Shown here piece by piece: positions 9,226 through 17,559 of a DNA stretch of 64,000 nucleotides. Position numbers and translations under genes: made by a program. Source of the stretch: JADHLJ01 sp038118725 (GTDB taxonomy: Bacteria > Pseudomonadota > Alphaproteobacteria > Thalassobaculales > Thalassobaculaceae). Numbering within the stretch: position 1 is the first letter of the stretch; each line of letters opens with the position of its first letter. A model generated the notes under the pieces. The model saw nothing but the letters and a program-made list of their open reading frames with translations, searched no databases and was not told the DNA's origin. The DNA is taken from NCBI GenBank assembly GCA_038118725.1, contig JAYOIK010000016.1, positions 9,448 to 73,447 of the forward strand. The letters run 5' to 3'.

Positions 9226-10326
9226 TCAATTCAAGCCGGCCTTGCCCTCCAAGCCCTTGTGCGCCTGGCGGATATCATCAAGACCGGGAACGATTTCGGA
9301 GACAAGAAACTCCAGACGATCGGTGGGAGTCCCGTTCTTCCTCGGGAACCGGTTACGCCAACCAATCAACTTAACCGTGAGGCCACAAAGCATGGCCCCC
9401 ATGCCGACATGTTGGGCCGTCACCGTCGCGCCGAACATCCGAAAGGTATCAGCGCCGACCTCGTCCCAGAACGTGTCAGCCAGCGCGTCGAAAGCCTGAA
9501 ACCGTTGTTTCATGGCACGAGAGAACCGGCTGAAATCGTGATGGATGCCGTTCAGCATATCGATATTGGAACCGCTGTCCCGCACCAGGCTTGTATCACG
9601 AATCTCCTCCATCCAGCCTAGAAACTCCGGAACTTCCCTTGATATCTCCGCGAGGCATTTTCTGTAGTACGAAATCGACAGGAACACGTCGCCGTACTGC
9701 TTCACGAGCGCTGGAATCTCGGAAACAGCGATACCCAGGTCCCTGGCGAGGGTCTTCAACCGGCGCATCGCCGCGCGCTGGTCGGGGTTGGCGAGCAGGT
9801 GCATGATATCGCGGAGATCGCCGAGTTCGGTCTCGCCATCACCATAGATTCGCGCCAGAAGCGGACGGGTGAACTTGCCCATGAACTCCAGAAGTTCGCC
9901 GCGCTTGACCACCGACAACGTCAAGGCCCCGTGATCCTCGAACCCAATATCGATCCGGCGTAACTCCGAACGTAGCGAGAAAACATCAAAGGATCGGAGA
10001 CTTCCGACCGCCAGCAACATCTCCACGTCACGCTCAAGCTCCACGTCGGCGCGCGCGAAGTAGTCCGGCAGATCCTCCGGTCGGACTTGCCCACTTCCGG
10101 TTTCCGCGCCGCCGAACAGTTCCACTACCGACTCCAACCGCGCGTTCTTGATCATCGTTGCCTTCGCCAATCCGACCGTTTTCAAGGGAAGGATCGAAAG
10201 AGGGAGGACATGCAACGCGTCCATAGCGGCGTCCATGTCCGGATCGAGATCAATGGAAACCTCGGACCTGTTCCACCGTTTAAACGTTGGCTTGAGAGTT
10301 TCGGATCGCTCCTCGGCAAGATGCAT
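9226..10326 (-). CDS. Hypothetical protein, family not recognised
   Basis: 366 aa from the ATG at 10326, which has a strong Shine-Dalgarno (cggagaggcc). The open frame continues upstream to 10491, but that part is not protein-like. The protein looks mostly alpha-helical and soluble, rich in charged residues, with one mildly hydrophobic stretch (VGMGAMLCGLTVKLIGW) near residue 310. There is no signal peptide and no motif I can tie to a known family. It diverges from a luciferase-like monooxygenase gene across 179 bp, in which I see no clear promoter. Composition matches the neighbours, so there is no sign of recent transfer. Confidence 0.7.
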   Translation of the reverse strand: MHLAEERSETLKPTFKRWNRSEVSIDLDPDMDAAMDALHVLPLSILPLKTVGLAKATMIKNARLESVVELFGGAETGSGQVRPEDLPDYFARADVELERDVEMLLAVGSLRSFDVFSLRSELRRIDIGFEDHGALTLSVVKRGELLEFMGKFTRPLLARIYGDGETELGDLRDIMHLLANPDQRAAMRRLKTLARDLGIAVSEIPALVKQYGDVFLSISYYRKCLAEISREVPEFLGWMEEIRDTSLVRDSGSNIDMLNGIHHDFSRFSRAMKQRFQAFDALADTFWDEVGADTFRMFGATVTAQHVGMGAMLCGLTVKLIGWRNRFPRKNGTPTDRLEFLVSEIVPGLDDIRQAHKGLEGKAGLN

Positions 10327-10505
10327 GATTGGCCTCTCCGTTCTGGTGATTGCCCGCGCCATGGCGACGCAAGGCGCGGACCAGAAAACCGAAATCGCGG
10401 TGAGAATCCGCACATGCCAATCCAGCGGTTGTCGAAGACGCTTTTCGCGGCCATGCTGGCCCTTGATGTCGACGCGCCGTCGAGCCCGCATGATCGGAGA
10501 GTGTT

Positions 10506-11321
10506 ATGAGACTAGGTGTCAGCCTTAACCTGGAAGGGCCGGACGTTGTCGGCGGCGACGCCTATGCCCAGGGCTTCGCGACGGCGGAACGCGTGGGTTT
10601 CGAGAGCCTCTGGTTCTTCGACACAATCGGGCGCGGCCGATTTCGCCCGGACCCGATCAGCGCGCTGTCCGCGGCGGCGGCGGTCACCCAATCCGTGGAG
10701 TTGGGGACCTGCATTCTCCAGGTGCCCTTGCGCCATCCGGTCGAACTCGCCCACCGCGTGCTCAGCGCCCACTACATCAGCGGCGGTCGGCTCCGCCTTG
10801 GTGTCGGCGCGGGCTCGACCAAGGCGGATTTCGACGCCGTCGAGGGCGACTACGAGACCCGATTCAAGCAACTGACCAATGCCCTCCCCAGAATGCAGGC
10901 GCTGTGGCGCGGCGAGGCCGTGGGCGCCGCCGACCTCACGCCTTGGGAAGCGACCAAGGGCGGTCCGCCGATCCTGATCGGAAGCTGGGCCGGTAGCCGA
11001 TGGATACCGATCGCCGCGAAACAATATGACGGTTGGATCGCGTCGGCGCATTTCACCAATTTCGCGACCCTCAAGGACGGTGTGGAACGATATCGGATCG
11101 AGGGTGGCTCCCGCGCGGTGGCGACCAATATCCCGGTTGATCTGAACGCCGGTTCCCGGCCGCTATCGGAGGAGGATCACCTGGACCTGCGATGCTCTCC
11201 CGACGAAGCGAGCGACCGGCTGCGGATGCTCGAGGATGCCGGTTTCGACGACGCGGTCGTCACGGTAACCGACTTCAGCGAGGATCACATGGCGAAGGTA
11301 CGGGCGCTTTTCGCGAGATAG
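10506..11321 (+). CDS. LLM-class flavin-dependent oxidoreductase
   Basis: 271 aa luciferase-like TIM-barrel protein. Family segments include the N-terminal MRLGVSLNLEGPD, ERVGFESLWFFDT, SVELGTCILQVPLRHP, ISGGRLRLGVGAGSTKADF and GGPPILIGSWAGSRWI. The ATG at 10506 follows ggag. It is shorter than the 413-aa monooxygenase at 1.9 kb and belongs to a different subfamily. The cofactor could be FMN or F420; a flavin is more likely in this background. The substrate is unknown. It is followed by the BenE-type transporter 48 bp later in the same direction. Confidence 0.82.
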   Translation: MRLGVSLNLEGPDVVGGDAYAQGFATAERVGFESLWFFDTIGRGRFRPDPISALSAAAAVTQSVELGTCILQVPLRHPVELAHRVLSAHYISGGRLRLGVGAGSTKADFDAVEGDYETRFKQLTNALPRMQALWRGEAVGAADLTPWEATKGGPPILIGSWAGSRWIPIAAKQYDGWIASAHFTNFATLKDGVERYRIEGGSRAVATNIPVDLNAGSRPLSEEDHLDLRCSPDEASDRLRMLEDAGFDDAVVTVTDFSEDHMAKVRALFAR

Positions 11322-11369
11322 GTCGGTACTCCCGACCCATCGCGACCCGCCACCAACCCGGCTAAAGAC

Positions 11370-12587
11370 GTGGTTCTAGAACGCCCTTCGCCGCTGCCAC
11401 GCGGTTTTCCGACCTTCCGGCAAGCGCTGGATCGCCAGACCATCACCGCCGGCGCGGTGGCGATGCTGTTCGCGACCACGGGCCCGCTGGCGCTCCTGTT
11501 GACGGTCGCGCGCGCCGCTGAGCTCTCGACCGGTGAGGTCATCGGCTGGATCTTCGCCGGCTACGCGGTCGGCGGGGTGCTGAGCATCGTGTTCAGCTAT
11601 GTCTATCGCCAACCCATCGGCCTGGCCTGGTCGATCCCCGGCACGGCGATGCTGCTGGCGGCGGTCGACCATCTTTCCTTCGCCGAGGTGGTGGGCGCCT
11701 ATCTGGTCTGCGGGATCATCATGACCTTTCTCGGCCTCTCGGGCTGGATCGGCTGGCTGACGGAGCGCATCCCGGTGCCCGTCGTCATGGGGATGGTGGC
11801 CGGGGTGTTCCTTCCCATCGGGCTCGGCATGGTCACCAGTTTCGCCGACGCGCCGGTTATCGCCGGCGCCACCGTCGCGGGCTTCATCGTCGTCGCGGCC
11901 TTGCCGTCGATCTCGCAACGATTCCCACCGATGCTGGGCGCGCTTTTCGCCGGCGCGGCGGCCGTCGCCCTTACCGGAACCTTCGACGGCGGCGAGCTCG
12001 GCGGTGAATGGATCGCCCGCCCGGAGATACGCGCCGTGACCTTCAGTATCGCCGGCATGGTCGAGCTGGTGCCGCCGTTGCTGATCTCGGTGATCGCGAT
12101 CCAGAATCTCCAGGGTTTCGCGGTCCTGGGCCAAGCCGGACACAAGCCCCCCGTCAACGCGCTGACCGTTGCCTGCGGATATGGCTCACTTGCCGCCGGC
12201 GCTCTAGGCTCGGTGCCGACCTGCGTCACCGGCCCGGTCAACGCGATTCTCGTGGGCGCGAGGCCACCGGCGGCCCGTTGGGCGGGCGGCATCGTCTTCG
12301 GGGTTCTGATCGGCTTGTTTGGACTGTTCGCGCCGCTCACCACCGCCGTCGCCTCGGGCCTGCCGCTGGCGTTTATCGCGGTTCTCGGAGGGCTCGCCAT
12401 GCTGCCGATCCTGAACAGCTCGTTCAGCGCCGCCTTCAGCGGCAAGGCGCCGATGGGAGCCCTTGTGGCGTTTCTGGTGACCGTAAGCGATGTCCAGCTC
12501 TTCAATATCGGCGCCGCGTTCTGGGGCCTCGTGTTCGGCTATCTGGTCACATTGCTGATCGAACGCGCCACCGGCAAACAGTCCTAG
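11370..12587 (+). CDS. BenE-family benzoate/H+ symporter-like transporter
   Basis: 405 aa, almost entirely hydrophobic, with about eleven or twelve membrane spans. Segments typical of the BenE family include FATTGPLALLLTVA, the AWSIPGTAMLL motif, VMGMVAGVFLPIGLGMV and an internal repeat-like second half with GPVNAILVG. BenE homologues import aromatic acids with protons; the real substrate is often not benzoate. The start is the GTG at 11370, with no convincing Shine-Dalgarno, so a start slightly downstream is possible. It may be co-transcribed with the preceding flavin-dependent oxidoreductase, which could act on the imported compound (inference). Confidence 0.82.
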   Translation: MVLERPSPLPRGFPTFRQALDRQTITAGAVAMLFATTGPLALLLTVARAAELSTGEVIGWIFAGYAVGGVLSIVFSYVYRQPIGLAWSIPGTAMLLAAVDHLSFAEVVGAYLVCGIIMTFLGLSGWIGWLTERIPVPVVMGMVAGVFLPIGLGMVTSFADAPVIAGATVAGFIVVAALPSISQRFPPMLGALFAGAAAVALTGTFDGGELGGEWIARPEIRAVTFSIAGMVELVPPLLISVIAIQNLQGFAVLGQAGHKPPVNALTVACGYGSLAAGALGSVPTCVTGPVNAILVGARPPAARWAGGIVFGVLIGLFGLFAPLTTAVASGLPLAFIAVLGGLAMLPILNSSFSAAFSGKAPMGALVAFLVTVSDVQLFNIGAAFWGLVFGYLVTLLIERATGKQS

Positions 12588-12665
12588 CCGCTCGACCACG
12601 CGCCCGCTTCCCCCGACCAGCCGGCTTGCCTAGGATGGAACCTGAAACCGAGGGGGAGCCCCGTC

Positions 12666-14033
12666 ATGGAAGCACGAGACGTCACCACCGCCGCCCAGGG
12701 CATGTCGCTGGTCTACGAACGCAATATCAGCCACGCCAAGGTCGCGGTTACCGATCTCGACGGCGTGCTGCGCGGCAAGTACATGGCCCGCGACAAACTC
12801 AAATCGGCGTTTCAGTCGGGATTTGGGTTCTGCGACGTGATCCTGGGCTGGGACTCCTATGATCAGCTCTATGACAACGTCACCTTCACGGGTTGGCATA
12901 CCGGATATCCGGACGCCCAAGTGCGGATCGTGCCGGAGACCTGCCGCGACATTCCCTGGGAAGACAACATGGTTTTCTTCCTCGCCGAGTTCGACGGCGC
13001 GGCGGAAGCGCTTTGCCCGCGCGGCACCTTGCGCCGGGTGGCGGAGAAAGCCGCCGCCATGGGTTTCAGCGCCTCGGCGGCGGCGGAGTATGAGTTCTTC
13101 CTGTTCCAGGAAACACCGGAATCCGCCCGGGCCAAGAACTATCGCGACCTGACCCCGCTCTCGCCGGGGTTCTTCGGCTATTCAATGATCCGCAACTCGG
13201 TTCACGCCGATTTCCACGCCGCCTTCCTGGAAATGTGCGAGCAGATGGACTTCCCCATCGAGGGCTATCACACCGAGACCGGCCCCGGCGTGATGGAAGC
13301 CGCGATCAGGGTCGACGACATCATGGCGGCGGCGGACAAGGCGATCCTGTTCAAGACCTTCGCCAAGATCTTCGCCCAGCGCAACGATCTGATGGCCACC
13401 TTCATGGCGAAATGGTCGATGGACTGGCCCGGGCAATCCGGGCATCTGCATCTCTCGCTGAACAACTCGGACGGCGGCTCCGCGTTCCACGATCCCGCAA
13501 AGGAGCATGGGATGAGTGACGTGATGCGCTGGTTCGTCGGCGGTCAACAGACCCTGATGCCGGAGTTGCTGGCCATGGTCGCGCCGACGGTAAACTCCTA
13601 TACCCGAATGATCCCCGGTTTTTGGGCGCCGACGGAATCCACCTGGGGGGTAGAGAACCGCACCTGCGCGCTCAGGGTAATCCCCGGTTCCGCAAAGTCC
13701 CAGCGGGCCGAGTACCGGGTCGCGGCGGCGGACGCGAACCCCTATCTCGCGCTGGCGGCCGCGCTCGGCTCCGGCCTCTGGGGCATCGAGAACAAGGTCG
13801 AGCCGACGGCGCCGGTGGTTGGCAACGCCTATGACAAAAGCTTCCCACGCCGCCTCGACCTGCCGCGCACGCTCTGGGACGCGGCCCAGCGGCTCAAGAA
13901 ATCCAAGCCGGCCCGCGCTCTGTTCGGCGATGCCTTCGTCGATCACTACGCCGCGACCCGGGAGTGGGAGGAGCGCGAGTTCCGCCGTCACGTGACGGAC
14001 TGGGAGATGGAGCGGTATTTCGAGATCATTTGA
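12666..14033 (+). CDS. Glutamine synthetase-family ligase (gamma-glutamylpolyamine synthetase-like)
   Basis: 455 aa, ATG preceded by gggggag. It has the two-part glutamine synthetase fold: a beta-grasp N-terminal part (VAVTDLDGVLRGKYM) and the catalytic domain with AEYEFFLF, GYHTETGPGVMEAAI (metal ligands), GQSGHLHLSL (ATP/metal), the NSYTRMIPGFWAPT loop and EYRVAAADANPYL. Lacking the classical GlnA adenylylation context and resembling PuuA-type enzymes, it probably ligates glutamate to an amine other than ammonia. The second family member in the window, gmaS at 17.6 kb, is clearly distinct. It stands alone on the plus strand, 78 bp after the BenE gene. Confidence 0.82.
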   Translation: MEARDVTTAAQGMSLVYERNISHAKVAVTDLDGVLRGKYMARDKLKSAFQSGFGFCDVILGWDSYDQLYDNVTFTGWHTGYPDAQVRIVPETCRDIPWEDNMVFFLAEFDGAAEALCPRGTLRRVAEKAAAMGFSASAAAEYEFFLFQETPESARAKNYRDLTPLSPGFFGYSMIRNSVHADFHAAFLEMCEQMDFPIEGYHTETGPGVMEAAIRVDDIMAAADKAILFKTFAKIFAQRNDLMATFMAKWSMDWPGQSGHLHLSLNNSDGGSAFHDPAKEHGMSDVMRWFVGGQQTLMPELLAMVAPTVNSYTRMIPGFWAPTESTWGVENRTCALRVIPGSAKSQRAEYRVAAADANPYLALAAALGSGLWGIENKVEPTAPVVGNAYDKSFPRRLDLPRTLWDAAQRLKKSKPARALFGDAFVDHYAATREWEEREFRRHVTDWEMERYFEII

Positions 14034-14076
14034 GGGTTTCTTTGACGACATAGTCGTCCGCGAAGCATTACACCCT

Positions 14077-14225
14077 CGTCATCCCGCGCTTAACGCGGGA
14101 TCCACGCCTGAAACCTCCACACGTGACGAAAAACTCGATCAATCGTACCGAACGACAGGAATGATCGACCAACAAACATACTGAAAGGCCTCGGGCGTGG
14201 GTCCCGCATCAGGTGCGGGACGACG
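14077..14225. repeat. Paired inverted repeat, family A (REP/BIME-like), copy 1
   Basis: Two arms in opposite orientation flank about 55 bp. Each arm contains a 17-bp palindrome: cccgcgcttaacgcggg at 14083-14099 and cccgcatcaggtgcggg at 14203-14219. Each is followed inward by a similar acgcctgaaac-type segment. The same layout occurs at 22124-22291. This accounts for most of the 216-bp space between the glutamine synthetase-family gene and the CoA transferase gene, which are convergent. Confidence 0.8.
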
Positions 14226-14249
14226 GATACCCTCAATCAGGTCACCCCC

Positions 14250-15644
14250 TTAAACCCAAACCGGCTCGTTATGCCCGACCGGCACGGGGCCGCTGTCCCA
14301 GCGCGCCGGGGTTTCCGACAGGATCTCCGGCGATTTCACATGACTGACCTTGCCGTAGGGCGAGTCATGCACCTCCAGCAGATCGGTGATCTCGTGTTCC
14401 TTTGGCTTGGTGAGGTGCAGCCCCTCCATGCGCCCGAGGCCGTCAATCCAGCGCCCGGTCTGGGCAAGCGAGACCCGAACCATCCAGGAACCGCCCTCCT
14501 CGGCCCGGCGCTTCAGGGCCATAATGGCGCCGAAGGCCGCGAGATAGCCGGTGCCGTGATCCAGCGCCTGGCATGGCAATGGATGCGGCTGTCCGGTACC
14601 GGCTGCCAGCATACCCTCGTGACAGATCCCGCTGGCGCTCTGGGTGAGGCTATCGAAGCCACGCCAGCTGCTCCACGGCCCCTCGTGACCATAGGCGGAT
14701 AGGGTCACGTAAACGATGCCGGGGCGCAAAGCCGCCAGATCCTCGGGCCCGAAACCGAAACCCGAGATCGTCCCGGGCCGGTATCCCTGGGCGAAGACAT
14801 CCGCGTCTCGCGCCAAACCCCGCAAGGTCTCGCGATCACCTTCCTCGCGCAAGTCGATGAAGGCGGAGCGCTTGCCGAGCCCGGTATCCATGGCCAGCGG
14901 CACCAGCACCGGCAGATGGCGGGCGCCGATGCGCATCACCTGAGCCCCATGCGACGCCATCGTGCGCCCGCAGACCGGCCCGGCGAGCACCTTGGTGAGA
15001 TCCAGCATCTTGATTCCGGAGAGCGGTCTGTCCCCACCCTCGGGCAGGGGTTCCGGCGGCGCGTCGCCGATCTTGACGATTTCCAACAGCGGGAGCTGGG
15101 CCACCGCTTGCGCTTGGGGATGCGCCGCCCATTCCTCGGGCGATCGGATCAGGGCGACGCAAAGCTTGTCCTCGCGGCACCGGGTCTCCAGCGCCTGACC
15201 GTCCCATTGGGCGACCGCGGCCGTCACCTGTGCCCGGTCATCCTGACAGCCCAGCACCTTCAGAACGCCGGCGCGCAGATGGGGATACTGGCAATGCAAC
15301 TGGATCCAGCGGTCGTCCCGGGTTTGGTAGTAACCGGATACGTCGGCCCAATGTTCCTCGCGGGGCTTGCCGACGATATGGGTGTAGAGCTCGCTTCGGA
15401 AGGAAACGGCGGCGTCCCACATGGCCAGCGAGACCTTCTGACGCCGACCGGTGCGCGCCCGCCACAGCTCCGCCGCCGCCAGCGACGCCGCCCCGATGGT
15501 GGCCTGAGCCGCCACGCCTACCCGAAAGATCGACGGCAGCGACGGCTCCTCGCCGGTAAGCGTGATATCGTTCAGGGCCTCCTCTTCGCCGCCCGCGAGC
15601 GTCCAGATATCGGTGAGCGCGTCCATTCCACTGGGTGCCGTCAT
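14250..15644 (-). CDS. CoA transferase family III protein with rearranged domain order
   Basis: 464 aa, ATG preceded by agggga. The second half has the normal CaiB/BaiF N-terminal pattern: PLSGIKMLDLTKVLAGPVCG (208-227), GKRSAFIDLREEG, YVTLSAYGHEGPW and a probable catalytic Asp362 in LDHGTGYLAAF. The first roughly 190 residues instead resemble the middle and small domain that normally follow it: a second, Asp-less copy of the AAQATIGAASLAAAELWRARTGR helix and then YYQTRDDRWIQLHCQ. The protein therefore looks circularly permuted or like a fragment of a tandem two-copy enzyme. It lies 11 bp downstream of the ectoine hydrolase gene, so it is in its operon. Its acyl substrate is unknown. Confidence 0.82.
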   Translation of the reverse strand: MTAPSGMDALTDIWTLAGGEEEALNDITLTGEEPSLPSIFRVGVAAQATIGAASLAAAELWRARTGRRQKVSLAMWDAAVSFRSELYTHIVGKPREEHWADVSGYYQTRDDRWIQLHCQYPHLRAGVLKVLGCQDDRAQVTAAVAQWDGQALETRCREDKLCVALIRSPEEWAAHPQAQAVAQLPLLEIVKIGDAPPEPLPEGGDRPLSGIKMLDLTKVLAGPVCGRTMASHGAQVMRIGARHLPVLVPLAMDTGLGKRSAFIDLREEGDRETLRGLARDADVFAQGYRPGTISGFGFGPEDLAALRPGIVYVTLSAYGHEGPWSSWRGFDSLTQSASGICHEGMLAAGTGQPHPLPCQALDHGTGYLAAFGAIMALKRRAEEGGSWMVRVSLAQTGRWIDGLGRMEGLHLTKPKEHEITDLLEVHDSPYGKVSHVKSPEILSETPARWDSGPVPVGHNEPVWV

Positions 15645-15655
15645 CTCGTTTTCCC

Positions 15656-16837
15656 CTAGTCCCTAACCAACAATCCTCGCGGCACATCCGCCAGACACTC
15701 ATGCCCGCCGGGTGTGATCACGAAGCTCTCGGTGATTTCCAACCCCCAATCCTTCATCCACAAACCGGTCATGAAGTGAAAGGTCATGCCGGGCTTGAGC
15801 TCGGTCCTGTCGCCAGGCCGAAGCGACATGGTCCGCTCGCCCCAGTCCGGGGGATAGGAAAGGCCGATGGAATAACCCGTGCGATTATCCTTGACGATGC
15901 CATGGCGCGCCAGCACCGCGAAGAAGGCGTTGGCGACATCCTCGCAGGTCTTGCCCGGCGCCGCCGCCTCGAGCCCCGCGTCCATGCCTTCCAGAACCGC
16001 TTTCTCGGCATCCAGGATCGTGTCGGTCGGCTTGCCCAGAAACGCGGTCCGTGAAAGTGGGCAGTGATAGCGGCGATGCACCCCGGCGATTTCGAAGAAA
16101 GTCGCCTCGCCCCGCTTCATCGGCTTGTCGTCCCAGGTCAGGTGTGGCGCCGAGGCGTCGGCGCCCGAGGGCAGCAGCGGCACGATCGCCGGATAGTCCC
16201 CACCATGACCATCGGCGCCGCGCAGACTGGCGTCCTGGATCTCGGCAACCAGGTCGCATTTGCGCATCCCGGGCTCGATCCTGGCGGCGATCCGCTCGTG
16301 CATCGCCTCGGCCACCCGGGCGGCCCGGCGCATGTATACTAGCTCCTGGTCGGACTTCACCGCCCGGCACCAATTCACCAGCCCCGTCGTATCCTTGAAG
16401 ACGGCGTTCGGCAGACCCGCGACGAGCGACGCATGGGCCTTGGCGGAATACCAGTAATTGTCCATCTCGACGCCTATCGCCTTGGCGCCCCAGCCCCGGT
16501 CGGCAAGGGTAGAGGCCAGTAGATCCATCGGGTGCCGTTCGGTCGACTGCACATAGATATCGGGATAGCCGATGATGTTGGCCTCGGCAATATAGGCGGT
16601 TCGGAGCGCGCCGTTGGCGTCCTGGCTCCGGCCATACCAGATCGGCTCGCCGGAAGGCGGAACGACGACGCATTGATGGACATAGAAGGACCAGCCGTCA
16701 TAGCCGGTGAGCCAGGCCATGTTCGAGGGGTCGGACAGGATCAGCATCTCGACCCCGGCCTCCTCCATGGAGGCACGGACCTTAGCTAGGCGGTCAGCGT
16801 ATTCGTCGCGGGTGAAATTGAGTTCTACATCCGGCAT
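15656..16837 (-). CDS. doeA: Ectoine hydrolase-like M24 family enzyme
   Basis: 393 aa creatinase/aminopeptidase P-type (M24) protein. The segment LTGYDGWSFYVHQCVVV near the N-terminus is the pattern I associate with DoeA/EutD ectoine hydrolases, which open ectoine to N-acetyl-diaminobutyrate. The C-terminal pita-bread domain is complete in length, but classical metal ligands are partly replaced (FFEIAGVHRRYHCPLSRT in place of the usual D-x-G...D arrangement), as expected for the non-peptidase members. The ATG at 16837 is preferred to a TTG at 16849. The downstream neighbour is a CoA transferase. The usual doeB deacetylase and doeD/doeC genes are not in the window, so the assignment rests on sequence only. 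Confidence 0.78.
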   Translation of the reverse strand: MPDVELNFTRDEYADRLAKVRASMEEAGVEMLILSDPSNMAWLTGYDGWSFYVHQCVVVPPSGEPIWYGRSQDANGALRTAYIAEANIIGYPDIYVQSTERHPMDLLASTLADRGWGAKAIGVEMDNYWYSAKAHASLVAGLPNAVFKDTTGLVNWCRAVKSDQELVYMRRAARVAEAMHERIAARIEPGMRKCDLVAEIQDASLRGADGHGGDYPAIVPLLPSGADASAPHLTWDDKPMKRGEATFFEIAGVHRRYHCPLSRTAFLGKPTDTILDAEKAVLEGMDAGLEAAAPGKTCEDVANAFFAVLARHGIVKDNRTGYSIGLSYPPDWGERTMSLRPGDRTELKPGMTFHFMTGLWMKDWGLEITESFVITPGGHECLADVPRGLLVRD

Positions 16838-16901
16838 CTCGGCGTCCAACTATTCATGGAACCAACGGCCCGTCTGAAAAGCAACAAGCCGCGCGAACAC
16901 G

Positions 16902-16935
16902 AAAACGCGGGCCATCCGTCACTGGAAGGCCCGCG
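16902..16935 (-). terminator. Rho-independent terminator downstream of the cupin gene
   Basis: An 8-bp perfect stem (cgcgggcc at 16906-16913 pairing with ggcccgcg at 16928-16935) with a 14-nt loop. Read on the minus strand it is followed by TTTT and then CG. It lies 20 bp past the cupin stop codon, so it would end the cupin transcript and separate it from doeA. Confidence 0.7.
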
Positions 16936-16954
16936 CTGTTCTAGGGTGTTTGTT

Positions 16955-17362
16955 TTACTCGGCGGCTTCGGCGGGCGCGTCGACGATACGGGTCGCAAAA
17001 TCCGCCGGCGAGACGATTTCCAGAACCTCGAAATCCTTGGAGCAGGCGATCTCGCGATGCGGAATGCCGGGGCGCTGGTTGATGCAGTCGCCCTTCTCGA
17101 TACGACGGACACCCTCGCCCGCGTATTCGAACTCGGCCCATCCGTTCAGCACATAGACGAATTGGAACTTGCAGTCATGGACGTGCCAGTGCTGGACATC
17201 GTCCTTCATTTCCTTGCCGTTCGCCTTGACGATATGCGCGACGTAATCGCCATCGCTCGACTCTTTCCAGCCGAGGTCGCGATACTCGAAGATCTCCCGA
17301 AGGCCCGGGGTCCAATCGGCCTCGGAGGCTTTGTTATGCGAGAATTTCCAATTATCGGTCAT
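16955..17362 (-). CDS. Cupin-domain protein
   Basis: 135 aa single-domain cupin. The metal-binding motif 1 region reads WHVHDCKFQFVYVLNGWAEFEYAG and motif 2 is INQRPGIPHREIA; His residues in both are where a metal would bind. The start ATG has an excellent Shine-Dalgarno (agggagg). Small cupins of this kind serve as ligand sensors, isomerases or dioxygenase-like enzymes; nothing here fixes the role. It lies downstream of the gmaS operon on the same strand after a 197-bp space and ends at its own terminator, so it is probably an independent unit. Confidence 0.8.
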   Translation of the reverse strand: MTDNWKFSHNKASEADWTPGLREIFEYRDLGWKESSDGDYVAHIVKANGKEMKDDVQHWHVHDCKFQFVYVLNGWAEFEYAGEGVRRIEKGDCINQRPGIPHREIACSKDFEVLEIVSPADFATRIVDAPAEAAE

Positions 17363-17559
17363 GATATCCTCCCTTTCAGGCGCACCGTTCGCGCGCGCTA
17401 TTCTGGGTAAACTCTAGCATCGGGATCGGAAACGTCGAAGCCCAATCGCCGAAACGGCGGCGGCATTGCATATTCGATGGCGCGATGCTCAAAATGTGGC
17501 CGAACCACCTTGCCGTCATCCGGCGGCGGAGTAGGCGCTCGGCGCTTGGGTCACCGGCC

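Noticed and set aside
11321..11337. Terminator after the flavin-dependent oxidoreductase (ggtcgg/ccgacc hairpin)
   Set aside because: The stem has only 6 bp, includes the last base of the stop codon and has no following T-run; the BenE gene follows in the same direction.
12666..14033. Housekeeping glutamine synthetase GlnA
   Set aside because: The N-terminal and active-site segments fit the PuuA-like/gamma-glutamylpolyamine group better, and there is no glnB or other nitrogen regulon gene next to it.
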